DNA from: Thozetella sp. PMI_491 | Lineage: Eukaryota; Ascomycota; Sordariomycetes; Chaetosphaeriales; Chaetosphaeriaceae | Reading direction: 5' to 3' | Assembly (NCBI GenBank): GCA_021432635.1 | Contig: MU270047.1 | Span: 124,001 to 188,000, forward strand | DNA: 64,000 nt | Notes under the pieces: model-generated | Told to the model about the DNA's origin: nothing | Seen by the model: the letters and a program-made list of their open reading frames with translations, nothing else | The model's database searches: none | Shown here: piece by piece, positions 11,681 through 22,790 of the stretch | How positions within the stretch are numbered: the first letter of the stretch is position 1 | How the letters are laid out: every line of letters begins with the position of its first letter | Made by a program: the position numbers and the translations under genes

Positions 11681-14578
11681 CGCCAAAAGGACCGTCCCAA
11701 ACAGGCAGGAGATCCGAGCTAGTACATAGACCAAAATATTATTCGTAGGAGTCGTCGCCAAGCGAAGCAGCCAGTCGTTGACTCGCTTGCGCCGCCCAGC
11801 AAAGTACCGCTTCGGAGAGCCTTGCAAGCGCCGAAGTTAAACGAGATCCAAGCAGCGGATGACCGGAAACTTCGGGAAAGTCCCAGGCGGACGGCGTTGG
11901 TAGGCTGTCTGGGGATGCCGAGTGCTGAGCCTGAAGGGGTTGAGGCGATGTCGAAAAGGGGTATTATTAAAGGTGCATTAGGTCTCGGTCGAGTGCGGTA
12001 GGGCAAGAGCCAGCCGTCAGTGTTCGTTGGTTGTGAAGGTTGGGAGGTTTTCAAAGCACAAAATTAAAAACCCAGTGGACAATGCAGTACTGGGAGACTC
12101 TAAAGAAGTGCGAGGCGCCGCCTCGGATGTCAAAAGGAACGAATGAAGAAATGAAATACTGTGCCAGCCCACCTGAGCGGGCAAAGTCCAAGACGAACGG
12201 ACGGACGAGAGAAGAGAAAGTTGTACGCGGAAAGAGGCCTGGCGTTGTGGGTGGAGTCGACCAGCGGACTCAGGCCAGCAGCAAGAAGCTCGGCCACTGC
12301 TGCTGGGGAAGAAAAGAACGACGGAGAGCAGAGCCACGAGAGACTGGAGACTAAGCGGGAGGGGAGGCCAACCCAAGCGGTCGGTTGATGATATATCCTG
12401 GATGGAGGGCCGGCCAAGAGGAACGGGTCGGGGGGCCCGGGCTAGAGGGAGAAGAAAGGAACGTGGCACCCATGAGCGTTTGCTTGACAGGGCTTGTCTG
12501 AGGGTATGGAGAGAGCCGGCAGGAATCGACCAGTCGAAAGCATAGGACCCAGGGCTTCCCCGAGGGAAAGTGGATGCCAGTCAAGGCGTACCTTTCGCCC
12601 TCTCACGTCCCATCTCGAATCTCGACGGGGGTGGTGGTTCACGCCCGGGAGACCAGAGCCACTCGTTGGAACTCACCTCCAGGAGCTCGGAGCCAGGCGA
12701 GGCCGGGCATCATGACCGGTTGGGACTCGTCACCTTCTCCTCTGGCCTCCAACCGTTCAGGATCCAGCAAGGTGGCAGTCGTAACGAACTGTGACAGCCG
12801 TGACGGCTGTGACGGGTCTGGCCAAGGTGACGACAGCGACGCGGGCCACTCGTCTCCACTTGCCGTAGCTTCGCGGGCGGCGAAGGTGATTGCCCAGGAT
12901 CGACTGGTTCGGGCCACCACGGCCGTCAGTGCGCTTCATGCGGCCTTGGCTTGATGTACCATGTTGGAACTTGGGGTGCCAACGAGCATGCATCTTGCCA
13001 GGGAGTTTGGGACGAAGGCCCTAGTGGGGGAGATGCCGGGAGGTGGGCAAGAGAGCCAAGTTGGGCACTAGGGTTGTCAGAGATTATTTTGGGACCCTAC
13101 CTTTCGGCAGTGCGACCGTCCTCACTCACGGTGGGGGTGATTCTCAGGGGGGAGGTAGAGACTTAGAAACAACTAAGCAATTTGAGCCTCCCGGCTCGAA
13201 CCTGGACAAAATCCGGGGGGGATTGAGGGAGGGTTGAGGGAGGGCCTGTCTTGGTGACTCTTGTCCTGCAATTTCCTGAATTGTTTGCTTCCCCGGGCGA
13301 GAGGTGGGGATTATATCTGCAAGCTAGACCGTTGCTCTCGGCAAGATAAGTAAGTACGTATGTACTGTACCTACCTTAGGTAGCTATGTGTTCCTCACAA
13401 CCATCTAACGTGCACCTAAATATGCACTGTAATTGGAGAGGGGCGTAGGCGTTTGCTTAGGGGTGGGTAGTTGGCGTGGCAGGGGTGGCAAACAAGCGTG
13501 TCAGTGGCTAAGTGTGCTAGCAGCACGTACACGAACGCAGCATGGACGACGGCTGGGAGAGAAAAAAATTCCTTCTCTTCTCAACTGGTGCGACGGGCAG
13601 CGTACAATGCCTACAAGGCAAGCCTCCTCCATCTGCTCGTCCGAGGTGCCGTTCGCCTTGAAAAATGCCCTCTCAGACGCTTCCACGCACCATGCTTCAC
13701 CTGCAGCTGCTGCAGAGTTCAAGACGTAGCTTCTCTTGGCATCAGGGAGGGTTATAATGCAGAATGCCTATTACGGTTTCGGGCCCGATGGGCCCTCGAT
13801 CGTCGCGGCGTATGGGAAATCCCAGGCCCAGGCGTCTGATCGTCGTCCGAAAACCCAGGAAACGCTATGTACACGTCAGTCCGCACTCGCGTTCTCACTC
13901 GGGACTGGCTGGACTGGATGCGCCTGCAGTGAGCAGTTCGTGCCGGCAGCAGCGATCACCGACCCCTTGTGCTACAAGCTCATTACTCGCTCAAATAATT
14001 ATACAAACGATGCCAGGACGGCGGCGTTTCGTATAACTGCACAACGCGAACCCCCACACTTGTGGCATCCTTCATATTCGCCCAGCCCCCCCCCTGGCTT
14101 GGAAGCTTCCTTGCGAGACTGGAAGATATCTGCCGCATAGCCCGCAGCCCATCCGCCAACCGGGCAGCGAGCACACCCGCAAGGGTGTGGTTTCAAAACA
14201 TCGCCGACTAGTGCGTGATGCACCGCCTCTCAACGCTTTCTCCCTCGGGCCTCGCAGATGAAAGGGCCAAGAGAGACCGTGTACAGGCAAATTCACTAGA
14301 CCCCGCGCAACGACAGGCTGCGTCATGGTAAGAGCATGAATGCCGCTTGGAATCCTTCTTTGTTGGGTTTTATTTTTTTGGCGCTTCGACCAACGTCCGA
14401 CGCCCGGTCCTCATACACTGAGAATGATATGCATCCGAAGCTCTCGGCACTGCACCGGGGAACCCCACGCAAGCCCTTCCAAACTCTGATGGCTTCCTGG
14501 ATGCGTTCGATGGGCGGCCCACAGGGCCCAACATCAAGCCCTCCGGGACAGCCCCGTGCGCTTTATCTATCGCCAACC
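11681..14578. other. Large intergenic region (GH16 promoter / PRP45 3' flank)
   Basis: About 2.9 kb with no gene I can support. Its short open frames overlap on several strands and match nothing. A CTACCTTAGGTAG palindromic element lies at about 13371-13383. Confidence 0.45.
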
Positions 14579-16369
14579 TCAATCGGTCGTATCCTCATCC
14601 ACCCTGGCGCGTTTTGACTGTCTCGGGTCCTCCTCCTGGACGCCATAGGCCCCCCTCTTGGATGACGAACTCTGCTCCACCTCTGACAGGAACTTGTCGA
14701 CGTTGAACGGGTCGGTCTTGTCCTTCTCAAACTGAACAGGCCCCTCCCGTGCTTCCGCCTCGGCCGCACCCTTGAATTTACCCTTGCCCAGCGCCTCGCC
14801 AAACCTGCTGCTCTTTTGTATCCTATCCATCTCGCGCTCCCCGGCCTCCTCGTCGTCATCATCGCCGCCGCCGCCGCGCGGCCTGTAGATGCTGCTGATC
14901 GCATCCTGCGCTGCGAAAAGCGGCTTGTCGTAGTGGTTGTCTTCGTTGAACCCGCTGTCGAACCCGCTAGACTGGTTGAATAGGCGGGAGTCGTACATGC
15001 TCTCCTTGGACTGAGTTGGCTTGGCCAGGCCTAGCGCGATCTTCTCCGAGATGTCGCGGTCCATCTCGCGCGCCATCACCTGTGCGCGCCGCTCGGCTCC
15101 CATGCGTGACTGTCGCAGCTTACGCTCCTCGTCGCGCTGCTTCTCCTTGCGGGCCTTCCACCTCTCCCGCTCCGAGTCGTCGCTGTCGGAGCCCGAGTCG
15201 GAGCGGCTGTAGCTCGATCTTGATCCGGAGCGCGACCGCCTCCTGCTCCCAGACGCCCGGTCCTCCCTGGCCTGCTGCGCGAGATCGCGAAGATGCTCCT
15301 CCTTCTGGAGCCTCTCCTTGTCTGCTAACCGCTTCTGCATCATTGCTCTCTGCCGCACCTCCTCTCGCGCGTGACGATCGGCCATGAAGAGCGCCTCCGA
15401 GAACTGTGCGAATTTGTCGTTGATCTGCACGTCTTGCAGGCCTCGGCCATCTGCCGCGAGACGCTTGTCCAGAGGAACCGTGTATCCCTTGGGGTTCTTC
15501 CAGTTAGACACAGGCGGCGGGATCCGCCAGTCCTCCTGGTCCTGGGCCGTGAGCTTCCGAGGTGGCGAGTGCATGACGGGTGGAGGGGGGCTAGGCGGTC
15601 CTCTAGGAATTTTTTTGTGCTTGAACTTGGGTGGCTCCATGGGATCCCTTTGGCGTTCCACAATCTTCATGATGCGCTCTTGCTTTTTGGAGTTGTCACC
15701 CATCTGCGCAGATGGTGTGTACCGCACATAGGTGGCTTCTTGCATCCCCGTGATGTTGATGTTTTTGGGCTTCTGCGAAGTCACCGCAGCGCCCACGAGT
15801 TTGGCCAGCGCCTCTTGTGTCTTCTTGCGCGTTGCCTCCACATCCTCCGCGCTGGGCCTGGCGAGGTCGATCTCTCCAATCTCAGCACGCTGGCGCAAGG
15901 GAATTAAATCGCGGAAGCTCGTGTGGATGATCCGGTCGCGGCTGTGGCCCTGTCTCGCGATGGCATCATAGTCCACCTTGCCTTCTCCATCAACCTGAAC
16001 CGCGAGTGCGTTGGTCGTTGATGCTCCCTTCTTGCCCATGTTGAGGGGATATTGCGCAAGGGGGATCTCTGGGAAAGCACCGCCATCGCCGAAGTCCTCC
16101 GGGGCGCGCGGTCGCCATCCCCCTCGTTGGCCGTAAGGGGGGGGGCCAGACCTCTGCGAGGTGTCACCATCAGCCAGTGCCAGGGGAGATGGGTGCGATG
16201 AGCTGGGGTTTTCGAAACTTACCTTGAGGACGATCTGCGTCTCGTCAATCTGGTTCGCAGAGATGACTCGTGGACCGCTGCTGAGTTGCTGCGACCGCAA
16301 TTCTTCGTCCTCTCCGGTGTACTTCGGTTTCGGAAGAGCCCTGGCTAGGCCAGCAGCTATGGAAGTCAT
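14579..16369 (-). CDS. prp45: Pre-mRNA-processing protein 45 (SNW/SKIP family)
   Basis: Two exons (16223-16369, 14579-16153) give 573 aa. The SNW core is clear: PPPYGQRGGWRP, EDFGDGGAFPEI, AQYPLNMGKKG, LPPCISNWKNPKGY-like SNWKNPKGYTVPLDKR and the basic RLA.KEERLRKEEQLR-type helix. An Arg/Ser-rich segment and an Asp/Glu-rich tail follow. SNW proteins are core components of the activated spliceosome, helping the catalytic steps, and also link to transcription. The intron at 16154-16222 is 69 nt, stop-free and in frame, so the unspliced frame reads 596 aa. I prefer splicing because it has a GTAAGT donor, a CTGAT branch site and a CGCAG acceptor, and removes residues absent from the family. Confidence 0.93.
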   Translation of the reverse strand: MTSIAAGLARALPKPKYTGEDEELRSQQLSSGPRVISANQIDETQIVLKVSFENPSSSHPSPLALADGDTSQRSGPPPYGQRGGWRPRAPEDFGDGGAFPEIPLAQYPLNMGKKGASTTNALAVQVDGEGKVDYDAIARQGHSRDRIIHTSFRDLIPLRQRAEIGEIDLARPSAEDVEATRKKTQEALAKLVGAAVTSQKPKNINITGMQEATYVRYTPSAQMGDNSKKQERIMKIVERQRDPMEPPKFKHKKIPRGPPSPPPPVMHSPPRKLTAQDQEDWRIPPPVSNWKNPKGYTVPLDKRLAADGRGLQDVQINDKFAQFSEALFMADRHAREEVRQRAMMQKRLADKERLQKEEHLRDLAQQAREDRASGSRRRSRSGSRSSYSRSDSGSDSDDSERERWKARKEKQRDEERKLRQSRMGAERRAQVMAREMDRDISEKIALGLAKPTQSKESMYDSRLFNQSSGFDSGFNEDNHYDKPLFAAQDAISSIYRPRGGGGDDDDEEAGEREMDRIQKSSRFGEALGKGKFKGAAEAEAREGPVQFEKDKTDPFNVDKFLSEVEQSSSSKRGAYGVQEEDPRQSKRARVDEDTTD

Positions 16370-17092
16370 GGTGGCGGTTAGGATAAGGCGAAACGTCGCG
16401 GTGCCTGCGGTTTGGGATGCGAGAGGAACTTTTCTATTGACTGCGAGAGGACATCACGTTCCCACCTGCAAGGTGCCAGGAGTGGCTTAGCGCATTATGA
16501 TCATCTGTGGCGCAGGTGGCTGCTGGGTTTCCAGAGAGCCCCACTGCCTTAGGTATCCAGAGCCGGCCAAACGGGAGTTAACTTATAACACACAATAACT
16601 TCATCGACGACGGCTTTCTTCCCATCTAGGATGGAGGGCGCTCAATATCGCGTGTATTTGCCCCCATCTGAGCCATGTGATAGTCAAAGCTTCTTCCGTT
16701 TCGGCAATTTTTTTTCCTTTATTCTTTCGGTAGTTAGAGCCCACCCTACCCGGAGTTCGCTGTCGTCAGTTGTATTTGTTTGCTTTGGTGCTTTCACGAG
16801 ATCCGCGTTTCGGGAACAAGTGAATCGGAACGGGGCAGGCTGGTTCAAGCGCGGATATGCTCAAATCGCATATTTAGACATCGTAGCAGCAGCATCGCAA
16901 TATGTGGCGGCTGCGGACAGAGTCCTGTCTACCCATGTAGCCCATCCCCCGCAGTGTTCGAAACTAGCAAGATGCCCCTTTTATGATACACTTGTGATGC
17001 CAAAAGAACCTCCTTCCGATTAACTTGCGGTACGCCTCGCCAAAAATAAGCAAAAGATTGCCCGCAACCCCCAAGACAGCACCTCTCTCCCT
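16370..17092. other. Intergenic: PRP45 promoter and p24 3' flank
   Basis: About 720 nt, with a T-rich stretch near 16710-16730. No gene or RNA recognised. Confidence 0.5.
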
Positions 17093-17880
17093 TCATACGT
17101 AGCCCTTGCGAGCGCCCTGGAAGAAGAAGCGCACGATAAACACCTGAAGCGCGCCCATGCAGACGACCAAGCCGCACTGGATCATGCTGAAATTGATGAT
17201 GCGCTTTTCTGTGCTCCGTACGGTGCTGAAGTTGCGGTTCTCGCGCGTGCGGAAGTACTTTTGGTTGCGGGTGATAGTCGAAAGCTGGCCCGAAACCTTG
17301 AAGAGGGATTCCTCCAAGGCTGAAGTCTGCTCCGGGGCGCTTCCCTGCTTGGAAGGGAGGTTGACACGGGACTCGTTCTCGACCTGGTGTTCAATTGTGA
17401 GCCGAAATACCCTTTGCCCCCAGTTCTAGGTCAGGGGAATAGACACTAACCGCAATCTCAAAATCGACAATCTTCTCAGCAAAGGTGCTCATGTCATTAT
17501 TGAAGCAGAACTTGTACTCTCCGATCTCATTGGCGGTGAAGACGAAGTCGCCCTGACGCTCTTTCTCGCCCTCGAGAATCACCTTCGAATTGGGTCCCGT
17601 GACCTCGTAGTCGATGTCGAAGGAGCCTCCTGATTGCACCTGGAGACAAATCATTAGCGTTGCTTGCTTCAATGCGGTCGGGTATTCCCCGTTAGAGAAG
17701 GGGGTAAGAGAAGGAGGGGGGTCATACGGCAAAGTAGAAGGCAATCTTCTCGGCCTTGTTCTTAGTGCCCGTGTAGAAGCAGGCCTTCTCGTTCGCGCCG
17801 AGTCGGTACGTCAACGCCGTAGCCGAGACTTCGGCGGCGAACCAAGCCAGCAGGCTGCATGTGACTAACGACAACTTCAT
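17093..17880 (-). CDS. p24 family (emp24/GP25L/ERP) cargo receptor
   Basis: Three exons (17728-17880, 17451-17639, 17093-17383) give 210 aa. A cleavable signal peptide (to about residue 21) precedes a GOLD domain (about 22-115) with the conserved cysteine pair in EKACFY and YKFCFNND. A coiled-coil stalk (about 130-175) is followed by one membrane helix and a short cytosolic tail starting RFFFQGARKGYV. p24 proteins cycle between ER and Golgi in COPII/COPI vesicles and select secretory cargo, including GPI-anchored proteins. The tail and the GOLD sequence look most like the gamma (Erp2/3/4) subfamily, but I cannot assign the subfamily firmly. Confidence 0.92.
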
Positions 17881-18544
17881 CGTGGGTGGTGTTGGGCGGT
17901 TTGCGTCGAGGGATTGTCGATATCGTGCGGAGTGCGACGTACTTTCTGGCCACGCGCGCCGAAACGGTAGTAAAGCTCAATGGAAGCTGCCACGATGCCC
18001 GAACTTTTTGGCGGATTATTCAATATCCCGAGACGGGTTTAACCAGTTTTGGTTAGTGATGGTCTGTGGGTCGCTCAGGGGTGGCAAGATGGTGCACGGA
18101 CCAAGTTTGGCGGGTGGGGCGTAATGTGTCCACCGGAGCTTCGGCAGCCTGTATTCTGTCCAGTAGGATTACCCACTCCTTACCTTAGGTCCTGTACTAA
18201 GTGTAGGTAGGTAGTAGGTAGTGACATCAGTGCGTGCCGGACCTTGCTTGGAAGGTGCTTGTCGCAGTGGGAGAACCCCGGATCTCGAAACACCATAACA
18301 CCCCTCAAAGGTTCCTGCCTCAGATGTTTAAATTGCGCAAACTTTGAGAGCGCTGGGTGATGGATGCAAAGTGCGACCTCTAGCACCCACTCACCTGCTT
18401 GTTTCCTTCATCACAAAAGGGCGATTGCGATTACGATTGGGATTGCGTTTGGAAGCGCGGCCTCAGCGGTACGGTTTCAAGCTTCGAGACCCCACTCTCG
18501 CCTACTCTTTGCGCCAGCCATCCTACGATTCCGAGGCCAACACC
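17881..18544. promoter_or_regulatory. Divergent promoter region, p24 gene / PhoD gene
   Basis: 664 nt between divergently transcribed genes. It contains TACCTTAGGT and tandem TAGGTAGG/TAGTAGG elements at about 18181-18222. Promoter role is inferred from position only. Confidence 0.45.
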
Positions 18545-20583
18545 ATGGCGACCTTACCGTTACACACCCGGCTAGCAACAGCGTCCTCGGTGGTCTTGAG
18601 GACCCTGAGCTACATATTTCTTCGTGTTGTAAGAAGGTGGTCACTCACACTGTGACTTGTGCTAAGCTGACCCCTACTTCTCAGGTTCTGTACCCAGTAA
18701 GTCTTTACACAGCCAAGGTGCCGGCCGGATAGCACCTCAACTTAATGACAATAGACTAATGCGCTAACCCACCCGCAGCCACTACCCGCTGTTATATTTG
18801 CTCTCCTTGCCATCAACCTGCCGTCTTCCATCTGGGCGTACCTGTATGACCCGCAGTACCAGGTGGTCGAAGAAAAGGTCACCCTGGTCGCTGAGATCCC
18901 CGTCGGTGACAAGAATGGAGGACCCCCCGATGAAGATAGCGCGGCAGTGATAGAACAGACGGAGTATTTGGGCTTGCAGAGCACCCCGGTAGCCGCTCCA
19001 GGGAAGGTCATCTTGCTAGGCACACCGAGCCCACATAGACCGGCCTTAACATGGCTCTCGATTCTCGTCAACATCTTGTGTGCTGGGATGGTCGCAGACA
19101 GGCTGTTTCGTGAACGCTACCACACCGGAGAAGACCTGTCGTTCGTTCGGGTGGGATATGTCTCCGACACGGAGGCCAAGCTACTCATCCGTGAGCCCGA
19201 TCAGTCCAAGATGCCAGTGACGATCGAGCTGCACATCAAGCACGCTCAGCCGCCTTTTGACAATACCTTGTGGCAGACAGCGGGCGGCGTCAGGTGGACG
19301 ACAAATGAGACAGACTACACTGCAGTAGTCACAGTGCCTTTGCGCCATGCAAAGCAGCGTACGTATGAGTGGAGGAGCTCCAACAACCACTCTGGAGAGT
19401 TCACCGCCGCCCCGAGGCTTGGCCAGGTTTCGGAATCCGGAGAGTTCACCTTCCTTTCGACCTCATGCGTCGTCAACCGCCTTCCATACAATCCTTTCGA
19501 TCACCCCCTCTCAATTGTCGGTATGAGACGCCTCGCCAAAGTGCTTCCTTCCCTTGGAGCTCAGTTCATGCTCTTCCTTGGAGACTTCATATACGCCGAC
19601 GTACCGCGTTGGTGGGGAACAGAAGTATCGGAATATCGCCAAAAGTACCGCCAAGTCTACGCCTCGCCAGAATGGCAGACGGTCGGACAGAACCTTTCGT
19701 GGATTCACGTGCTCGATGACCACGAAATCCAGAATGACTGGTCCTCGAACACAACTGGAGTGTACTCTAACGCAGTGGAACCTTGGCATCACTATCACAC
19801 TGCGGCGAATCCGCCCCGGGCGAAGAGGGCCGGTACATCAACCTTACGCAGCGATGCTACGTGGTTCCAGTTCTCGCAAGGACCGGCGAGCTTCTTCCTC
19901 CTAGACACACGAAGCTACCGCTCTAGTAATTTCTTACCTTCCAAGGCTGCCGACAAGACTATGTTAGGCTCGGACCAGCTTGAGGACCTAGTCGCTTTTC
20001 TAAACAAGCCCGAACCAAGGGGCATCAAGTGGAAGTTCATTGCCAGTTCCGTCCCGTTCACCAAGAACTGGCCAATTAACACGAAGGATACCTGGGGCGG
20101 CTTCCTCCACGAACGGAGCCAAGTCCTGGAAGCAATGTGGGATGCTGGCGCGCGCGGGTATGGTGTTGTCGTTCTATCCGGCGACCGGCACGAGTTCGCA
20201 GCAACCAAGTTCCCGCCTCCGGCCGAGTCAAAGTGGCCTGAAAGCGCTACTGTATACGAGTTCTCGGCGAGCCCGTTGAGTCAGTTCTTCGGGCCCGTGC
20301 CGACGTATCGCCAGACAGACAAAGAGGATGTTATGATCAAGTGAGTGCGGGCATTTTGGAAAGAGGAGCAGAATTCTAACCATGGAACAGGTATATAAAC
20401 TGGGGCAGCTCTAAATTTGGGGCGATTACCATCGGCAACATTGCTGAGGACGACCACAGCAGCCTTCTCTACCGACTCTTTGTGGATGGCGTCAATACTT
20501 GGAACTGGACCATCACTTCACCACCGGCCGTGGTAGAGGAGAAGGTAGCTGGATCCTTCTGGGACAGACTTGGATTTAACTGA
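18545..20583 (+). CDS. Membrane-anchored PhoD-like metallophosphatase
   Basis: Four exons (18545-18628, 18685-18696, 18779-20340, 20391-20583) give 616 aa. Hydrophobic segments lie near residues 15-53 and 108-130; the PhoD-type catalytic domain follows. Metal-binding motifs are visible: STSCVVNRLPY, LGDFIYADVP (about residue 300), HVLDDHEIQND (about 345), FLLDTRSYR and VVLSGDRHEF (about 500). The family are calcium/iron-type phosphodiesterase/phosphomonoesterases. In fungi these membrane forms are poorly characterised, and the substrate is unknown. Exon 2 is only 12 nt (four codons); it is flanked by good splice sites and keeps the hydrophobic helix continuous. Confidence 0.88.
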
Positions 20584-21399
20584 TCGACTGGTTGTTCTTC
20601 ACGGCGCCTGGCGGCGGGCGCGAGGTAAAAGATGCTGCAGTCGAAGGACGGCTGTAAATATAAGAGTGAAGGGATGGTCTGCTGCTTGGCGGGGCAGCAT
20701 TGTTAACTTTTTATATAGGTACTAGGAATCGGATCAGGTATATTGGCCTAGGTGATAGGAGTATGGGGGACTGGGGGGCGATATCCATCGTCCAAATTGG
20801 CACGAAGACTTTTTGATGCTACAAGAATGAAACCAAAAAACCAGGGCGTCCGTGACGCTAATTCGGTTATGCTCATGCTCGGTTAGAATCCATGAATCAC
20901 ACTCAAGGTGCCCCTGAGTGGGTGTAAACAAACGAGTCCACTGTCCGCGACCACTGCCTGCAACGACCATTGCGGGTGACCCTTCATTGCTGTGACCTTC
21001 AACCTCGCTCCCAAATATGCTTGTGTCATTATTTGCTCCTATGGTTGAGACTTTCCTGCTGCAGGATGAATAAATCTGCCACCTCTGCTTCCACAACTCC
21101 TTCTTTGCTTATGTCGATGCGCATGGTCTTTTGCACTCCAGGTCTCGTGCCTCTGTAGGGACTGTCGCTTGGGGTCTGTGGTATTCATTTCCGGGGGCCA
21201 TGTTGTTCTCCAGAATGTCCCTAGTCTAAGAAAAGGTTCCGTCTACAAAGCCGGGGTCGACCTATAGCCTCGTTGCTGTAGTACCCGAACGCCAACTCGA
21301 TGGCTCTCTGATCGAGGTGTCTAGCAGCGCAACATCGACAACAACAGTCTTTCCATCATCTGCCACCGGTAATATGATCTGAGCGGTGCCATTCTGAGC
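20584..21399. other. Intergenic: convergent 3' flanks
   Basis: About 816 nt after the PhoD gene stop and after the end of the minus-strand membrane protein gene. No gene recognised. Confidence 0.5.
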
Positions 21400-22578
21400 C
21401 TAATGCCTTCTGTTGCTGTCATCAAGGTTGTCGAATCGCTCGGGATGAGGAGGAGAGACTGGGACATGGATGGGGGCTGGGTCTCCCTCAGGTGTGATGG
21501 GATACCGCCCCGCAAGCGGTGTCTTCCCTGAATCCTTAGAGAGGGATCTCCTCCCGACAGGAGAGGGAACATGTCTAGTATTGAGCCTGTTTTGCTGAAG
21601 TGAAGGCTGAAGCATACTTGAAGCTCTATAGCTATATCGGTTTTCGCGACTTGCGACATGCATACTGGCTCGTTCCGCTGGGGCAAGCTGATTGACTGTC
21701 GACTCCCGCGGATCGATTCTCACTCTTGGGTTCATGGCAGGTCCTAGGCGCCGTGCTTGGGAGTTGTGTGATGTCGGCTCGACACCGGGCATAACGTTTG
21801 CCGGGACTCCACTAGGAGTTTCATGTTGTGTTATCAGTCGGTCTGGCTCGTTTTCAAGCAGGATATTGTGCATCATGTGGTACTCTCTCGTCTTGGAAGG
21901 AACTGGTTGGCTGATGCGGCCCTGTTCCTGCTGCTGCCGCTGCTCATACTCCGGAGCCTGCGCTTGGTTCGTTTGGCTAAGGTTCTCGGGTACAACATCT
22001 CTTGCCTCCGCTATCTCCAGGGGCGTTGTAGTATTTCGTTCATACCCGGTCACTCTATGTGTTGCGCGAGACTCAGAGGCGTCTCTCTCTATATCCCTCT
22101 GCCTAGAACTCTCTTTCTGCACAAGCCGGGCCGATTTGATGTAGATGTATGCGGTGCAGCAGACGTAGATGACGGCTAAAAGAATGGACAGAACTACCAT
22201 AGACGTAACGGCTCCTTGGGGGGTTGCGGCATTCTCGCGCAAGGACGAAATGCCTGATATTGTGAGGAAGATTGCGAGGAGGATGACGGCCGCAATGGGT
22301 ACGGCCTTTTGCGCCACGAGGCGGGCGTACTTTATCCTCAGCGCCGCGGGCACAGAGCGGTCTGATGCTCCAGAGATGGAGGAAGTCATGACGATCGCAA
22401 GCAGGAGCGGAACTCCGATGAAGTGGGTGATCGATAGCGCTGGCATCGGCATCAGGTTGGTGATGCAGTTATATGTACTTATTGTTGAAGCAACCAAGTC
22501 TTCTCGCTCAAGCTTACGAGATACTTCGCGTAGATCCATCCTGTCATCCATCATCCACTGGGTATACTTTACATACAA
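21400..22578 (-). CDS. Predicted multi-pass membrane protein, function unknown
   Basis: An uninterrupted frame of 392 aa that I do not recognise. The N-terminal third is membranous: about residues 47-68 (SITHFIGVPLLLAIVMTSS), 91-112 (VPIAAVILLAIFLTISGI) and 124-149 (TSMVVLSILLAVIYVCCTAYI). A basic linker follows, then about 230 polar residues rich in Gln, Arg, Pro and Ser that look disordered. The layout suggests an N-terminal helical bundle with a long cytosolic tail. The start could also be the Met at residue 9 or 10. It is tandem with the next minus-strand membrane protein gene (212 nt apart), and the two may share regulation. Function not assigned. Confidence 0.65.
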   Translation of the reverse strand: MYVKYTQWMMDDRMDLREVSRKLEREDLVASTISTYNCITNLMPMPALSITHFIGVPLLLAIVMTSSISGASDRSVPAALRIKYARLVAQKAVPIAAVILLAIFLTISGISSLRENAATPQGAVTSMVVLSILLAVIYVCCTAYIYIKSARLVQKESSRQRDIERDASESRATHRVTGYERNTTTPLEIAEARDVVPENLSQTNQAQAPEYEQRQQQEQGRISQPVPSKTREYHMMHNILLENEPDRLITQHETPSGVPANVMPGVEPTSHNSQARRLGPAMNPRVRIDPRESTVNQLAPAERASMHVASRENRYSYRASSMLQPSLQQNRLNTRHVPSPVGRRSLSKDSGKTPLAGRYPITPEGDPAPIHVPVSPPHPERFDNLDDSNRRH

Positions 22579-22790
22579 AGAGTCTTTTTCTCGTACATTC
22601 CCTCCCCATTGCTAGTTCTAGAGAGTTACCCATACATAATGAAACCCCTATTCTTACAGATCAAAACATCATATGGCAGACTGGGCCTTGACGCAGGACC
22701 GAAGTGCGTCAGAGCGCGTAGGTCTTATGCAAATCATAATTGACTGGTTAGACGACACCAGTGATCTAGAAAAAGGAAGCAAGACATGAC

